This document shows, piece by piece, positions 6,786 through 9,292 of a stretch of DNA of 9,292 nucleotides. Below the pieces are notes generated by a model. That model was not told the origin of the DNA and ran no database searches. It was given only the letters and a program-made list of their open reading frames with translations. Source of the DNA: Chlorobiota bacterium (GTDB taxonomy: Bacteria; Bacteroidota; Ignavibacteria; SZUA-365; JAADGX01); contig JAADGX010000187.1 in NCBI GenBank assembly GCA_013152135.1, positions 1 to 9,292 of the forward strand, read 5' to 3'. The position numbers were made by a program, and so were the translations under genes. Numbering within the stretch: position 1 is the first letter of the stretch; the number at the start of each line of letters is the position of its first letter.

Positions 6786-6971
6786 CTAATGAGCTATTTT
6801 GTCTTTGATGACCGTTTCCAATTCCGAGACGTCCTTCAGGTGAAGGAGCCGCTCGCGGAATTTCCAGGTTTGCTTTTCCTCGTCCAGCTCGCTGAACACG
6901 CACTTGACAACAACGGTTGTGTCTTTCTTCTTTCCCTTGAGCTTGTCTGCGAATGATTGTTGCTTTGCCAC
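6786..6971 (-). CDS. Small unknown protein, first gene of the ribosomal operon
   Basis: I do not recognise this 61-residue protein. It begins at GTG 6971, preceded at 7 nt by AAGG. It has a basic N-terminus (Lys at 3, 10, 12, 14-16), then two probable beta strands (TTVVVKCVFSEL at about 18-29 and TWKFRERLLHL at about 35-45) and a C-terminal helix (SELETVIKDKI, 49-59), with one Cys at position 24. Its composition is like that of small RNA- or ribosome-associated proteins, but no motif proves this. It is the promoter-proximal gene, 20 nt before rpmE, so it would be made together with bL31, bS18 and bL28. It is likely to be real because of the ribosome binding site, the promoter upstream and the tight spacing. 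Overlapping reading frames here have no comparable support. Confidence 0.75.
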   Translation of the reverse strand: MAKQQSFADKLKGKKKDTTVVVKCVFSELDEEKQTWKFRERLLHLKDVSELETVIKDKIAH

Positions 6972-7011
6972 GACTGAACCTTATCTTCAACTAGTAGAGA
7001 TACTTGGTTTT

Positions 7012-7028
7012 TGTCCAAATTCAGGACA
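7012..7028. promoter_or_regulatory. Inverted repeat at the predicted transcript start of the ribosomal operon
   Basis: TGTCC (7012-7016) and GGACA (7024-7028) form a 5-bp inverted repeat around 7 nt. It sits just downstream of the -7 box, where transcription should start. It could be an operator or a small 5' hairpin. The evidence is only position and symmetry. Confidence 0.22.
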
Positions 7029-7032
7029 GACC

Positions 7033-7064
7033 TAAAGATAATTTGATTTTACCTTGGATGCAAA
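7033..7064 (-). promoter_or_regulatory. Bacteroidota-type promoter of the ribosomal operon
   Basis: On the minus strand, TTTG (7064-7061) is followed by a 20-nt spacer and TATCTTTA (7040-7033), one mismatch from TAnnTTTG. The predicted start is near 7026, leaving a leader of about 55 nt before the GTG at 6971. Spacing and sequence agree with the atpDC and tRNA-Ser promoters in this window. Confidence 0.65.
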
Positions 7065-7115
7065 CACATAAATTACATTTTATGGCATTATGGAGCCCGG
7101 AAAAGCAGTCTCCAT

Positions 7116-7123
7116 TATCTTTG
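7116..7123 (+). promoter_or_regulatory. Possible -7 box for the plus-strand membrane protein gene
   Basis: TATCTTTG matches the Bacteroidota -7 consensus TAnnTTTG exactly and lies 36 nt before the start codon at 7160. No TTTG is found 19-21 nt upstream, so the promoter is only half supported. It would make the intergenic region 6972-7159 divergent. Confidence 0.35.
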
Positions 7124-7159
7124 TAGCGTATGACATGAATTCGACATAAATACTCCATC

Positions 7160-9292
7160 ATGACGAAGCATCCTTCAACGTTATCCACCTCAATCCTTAT
7201 AAACGGCTTTGCTGTTGGACTGGCTCTTTCCGCCGTCCTTTCCTGGCTTGATCTTATTTGGGGACCTCGTCCATTTTCTCATCTCCCGTCGTTGCTCGTT
7301 ATCATCTTCAGCGCAGCTCTGATTTGGGCGATCCCAAGAAATGGATCAGGCAGTTCCGGCATACCCCGATGGTTCTTACCCCTTGCGTTAATAAGCATTG
7401 TTCCCGTTTCATGGATCATCGATCTTGCATCGCTGCACCTGGCATTTATATCGCAGGGTGCGGGTGTGTTCCAATTCCTTCTTCTGGTGATGGTGAATCT
7501 TGTCCTGGTACCCGTCGTAATTCTTCTGACACCGGTTCTTCGCTCCGATACAAAACTCATGTACCAACCTGGAACTTTCCTGCTCGGCCTCTCCCTGGGA
7601 TTAATCGGTTGGACACTCTTTATTGATGCCACGTCGTATTCGCCGCTCGTTGTTATCTTGATTATCCTGCTTTCTGCGGGCTGGACTTTCTTCATGACTG
7701 TTCCCGATGCGTTGCAGCCTCCCGCTCGCTCAGATGGAAAAAAGACAACGAGCAAGACACGATCAGCCAAAAGTTGGAACATTCAGCTTCGCGTTTCAAC
7801 ATCGAAGTATTTCATCCCGCTTGCGATGTTCGCGGTTGTCTTCTGGTGCGGAAAATTCTACATCGCTTTGCGGATGATCCACACCTGGACTCCACTCCAC
7901 GACGCCGCGATGATCTCTTCATTTCTATTGACGACCGGTATGGGCTTGTTCGTCTCCCGGTGGCTCGACAATAACGGCAGATCTGCAATACCGATGCTGA
8001 CCGGTTTGGGGATCATCGCTGTCAGTATTGTCAGCGGTCTGATCATCTTCGACAAGGTTCTTTATCCTGCATTGTTCATCGGGTATTTCGAGAATCAGTC
8101 CACGACCTTCTCGTTCCTGGCCTTGTTGACGACCGCCTTTGCGGTTCCCGCTTTCGGGTTGGGGTTGGTCCTAAGCGCAGGCTACTCGTCACCAGGCCGA
8201 TACAATGATACTATCGCTCTGAGTGTCGGGCTGAGCACCGGCATCGCGTTGATAACCGTTTTGCTGATACCAACGCTTCCTCTTTCCACGGTGATATTCC
8301 TTCCTCTTGCAATCGTTCTTTCGTGCCTGACGATCGCGTCATTGTCGACAAAACGTTTTATCCTCATCGCCGCATCCGCTCTCATCATCGCGCTCACGCT
8401 CGGCGCGTTGTTTGGCACAAGGATACACCAAACGCACATGATGCTCGATCGAAAACGCTTTCGTGTTTCGAAAGAGCTTCTTGTCGGTGTCGATACATGG
8501 TACCTGCTACAGAACCGCAATTACGACGATCCGTTTTTCGCCATCCAGGTCGGTGCATCGCCGGCCGTGACACAGACATCCGAATCCGCCCGGGGGATAC
8601 TGCGAAAAATGGGTTTATACACACTTGCATTCACTCCCCGTCAGCCGCGCATTCTGCAACTCGGTCTCGGTTCCGGTATTCCCTCAAACGAGTTTGAGCG
8701 AATCAATACTCGCGCCATCGATATCGTCGAACCCGAAAAAGCCATCATCGACTTCGGGAAAAAAATCGCAGCGAATTTTTCTCGAAGGTGGACGAGCCTT
8801 CAACCGTCGTTCTATCTTGAAAATCCCTTCGCATATCTCAAGCGATACTCCGGTAAACCGTATTCCCTTATCGTTTCCTTCGAGCCCTTTGCCGGGATTT
8901 CCTTCGACCACCGTCTTTTTTCTTCTTCGTATTTCGAAGCAATCAAGTCGCGCCTTTCCGAGAACGGCATCTTCGTCCAGTGGCTCCCGCTGAGCATGAT
9001 CTCACCGGATGATCTGCGTTCGATCTTGGCCTCTTTCCACGTGGCCTTTCCAGCGACAACTGCCTGGCTGCCCGACGTCGAACCTGATCTGGCCGCCCTG
9101 GCGTTGATCGGGACGAAGAGAAACACCATGCCGTCTTTGAACATGGAATTCTTCCACGATTCAACACAAGCCCATGCCTTCAGACAGTCCAGCATAGAAG
9201 GGCCTGAACGTATCCTGGCATCACACGTGTTGAGTTCGACGGATGTCTCCAGACTCGCAGACGCCGCAAGAGCACGTTCTTTCTGGGACCCG
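7160..9292 (+). CDS. Multi-pass membrane protein fused to a spermidine-synthase-like domain, C-terminus cut off
   Basis: The frame stays open for 711 codons to the right edge of the window. About 13 hydrophobic segments fill residues 11-418 (roughly 11-34, 41-59, 71-95, 103-126, 138-154, 160-180, 218-240, 249-266, 275-297, 317-341, 351-373, 376-395, 399-418). A basic loop (about 188-217) splits them into six and seven. A Rossmann domain follows: ILQLGLGSG (498-506, for the nucleotide loop), DIVEPE (521-526, acidic residue for the ligand ribose), YSLIVSFEPFAG (568-579), SYFEAIKSRLSENGIFVQW (590-608). This order matches proteins annotated as fused MFS/spermidine synthase. The catalytic Asp motif (DSTDP in true SpeE) reads VSFEP, so aminopropyl transfer is unlikely and the substrate is unknown. 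ATG 7160 is the first start after an in-frame TGA at 7136. No strong ribosome binding site is seen, which is common in Bacteroidota. Confidence 0.87.
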   Translation, partial: MTKHPSTLSTSILINGFAVGLALSAVLSWLDLIWGPRPFSHLPSLLVIIFSAALIWAIPRNGSGSSGIPRWFLPLALISIVPVSWIIDLASLHLAFISQGAGVFQFLLLVMVNLVLVPVVILLTPVLRSDTKLMYQPGTFLLGLSLGLIGWTLFIDATSYSPLVVILIILLSAGWTFFMTVPDALQPPARSDGKKTTSKTRSAKSWNIQLRVSTSKYFIPLAMFAVVFWCGKFYIALRMIHTWTPLHDAAMISSFLLTTGMGLFVSRWLDNNGRSAIPMLTGLGIIAVSIVSGLIIFDKVLYPALFIGYFENQSTTFSFLALLTTAFAVPAFGLGLVLSAGYSSPGRYNDTIALSVGLSTGIALITVLLIPTLPLSTVIFLPLAIVLSCLTIASLSTKRFILIAASALIIALTLGALFGTRIHQTHMMLDRKRFRVSKELLVGVDTWYLLQNRNYDDPFFAIQVGASPAVTQTSESARGILRKMGLYTLAFTPRQPRILQLGLGSGIPSNEFERINTRAIDIVEPEKAIIDFGKKIAANFSRRWTSLQPSFYLENPFAYLKRYSGKPYSLIVSFEPFAGISFDHRLFSSSYFEAIKSRLSENGIFVQWLPLSMISPDDLRSILASFHVAFPATTAWLPDVEPDLAALALIGTKRNTMPSLNMEFFHDSTQAHAFRQSSIEGPERILASHVLSSTDVSRLADAARARSFWDP

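Noticed and set aside
6778..7018. Two other minus-strand reading frames overlapping the 61-residue gene
   Set aside because: They have Arg/Ser-rich, motif-free translations and lack the AAGG-spaced start that the chosen frame has.
7279..7782. Minus-strand reading frame of 167 codons
   Set aside because: It is antisense to the membrane segments of the plus-strand gene at 7160, has Arg/Ser/Thr-rich composition without recognisable motifs, and has no supporting promoter or ribosome binding site.
1..9292. CRISPR arrays, insertion sequences, prophage or defence genes
   Set aside because: I saw no regularly spaced repeats, terminal inverted repeats, transposase, integrase or nuclease motifs on either strand.

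Overview
The window reads as ordinary chromosome from a member of the Bacteroidota/Chlorobiota (FCB) group, perhaps an Ignavibacteria- or Kapabacteria-like lineage. Three observations support this. The ATP synthase genes atpD and atpC stand alone, without the rest of the atp cluster, as is known from Chlorobium and Bacteroidota. Three intergenic regions carry promoters of the Bacteroidota type (TTTG, a 19-21 nt spacer, then TAnnTTTG or a one-mismatch version). The protein families (neopullulanase-like GH13, NtrC-type regulator, multi-pass protein with a spermidine-synthase-like domain) also fit. The exact taxon is an inference.

Layout: all genes from position 6971 down to 1 are on the minus strand. 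In transcription order they are: (i) a ribosomal operon at 6971-5947 (small unknown protein, bL31, bS18, bL28) with a clear promoter at one end and a strong intrinsic terminator at the other; (ii) a lone NtrC-family sigma-54 activator (5745-4399); (iii) tRNA-Ser(GCU) with its own promoter and hairpin terminator (4345-4167); (iv) a secreted GH13 alpha-amylase-like protein starting 47 nt after the tRNA (4153-2336); (v) the atpDC operon with its own promoter and a probable terminator (2306-344); (vi) the N-terminal 95 residues of a mannose-1-phosphate guanylyltransferase running off the left edge. A divergent gene on the plus strand starts at 7160 and runs off the right edge. It encodes a membrane protein of about 13 segments fused to a degenerate spermidine-synthase-like Rossmann domain.

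Most of the window is housekeeping (translation, energy, nucleotide-sugar supply), and I see no CRISPR array, insertion sequence, prophage or obvious defence system. The most unusual item is the GH13 protein. It keeps the fold's landmarks and the general acid Glu, but the catalytic nucleophile Asp and the transition-state-stabilising Asp are both Glu, and the Asn-His pair of conserved region I is Pro-Phe. Second comes the membrane/spermidine-synthase-like fusion, which lacks the Asp residues of a true aminopropyltransferase. Smaller points are the unrecognised 61-residue first gene of the ribosomal operon, the tRNA terminator pressed against the GH13 start, and a dyad upstream of the NtrC-type gene.
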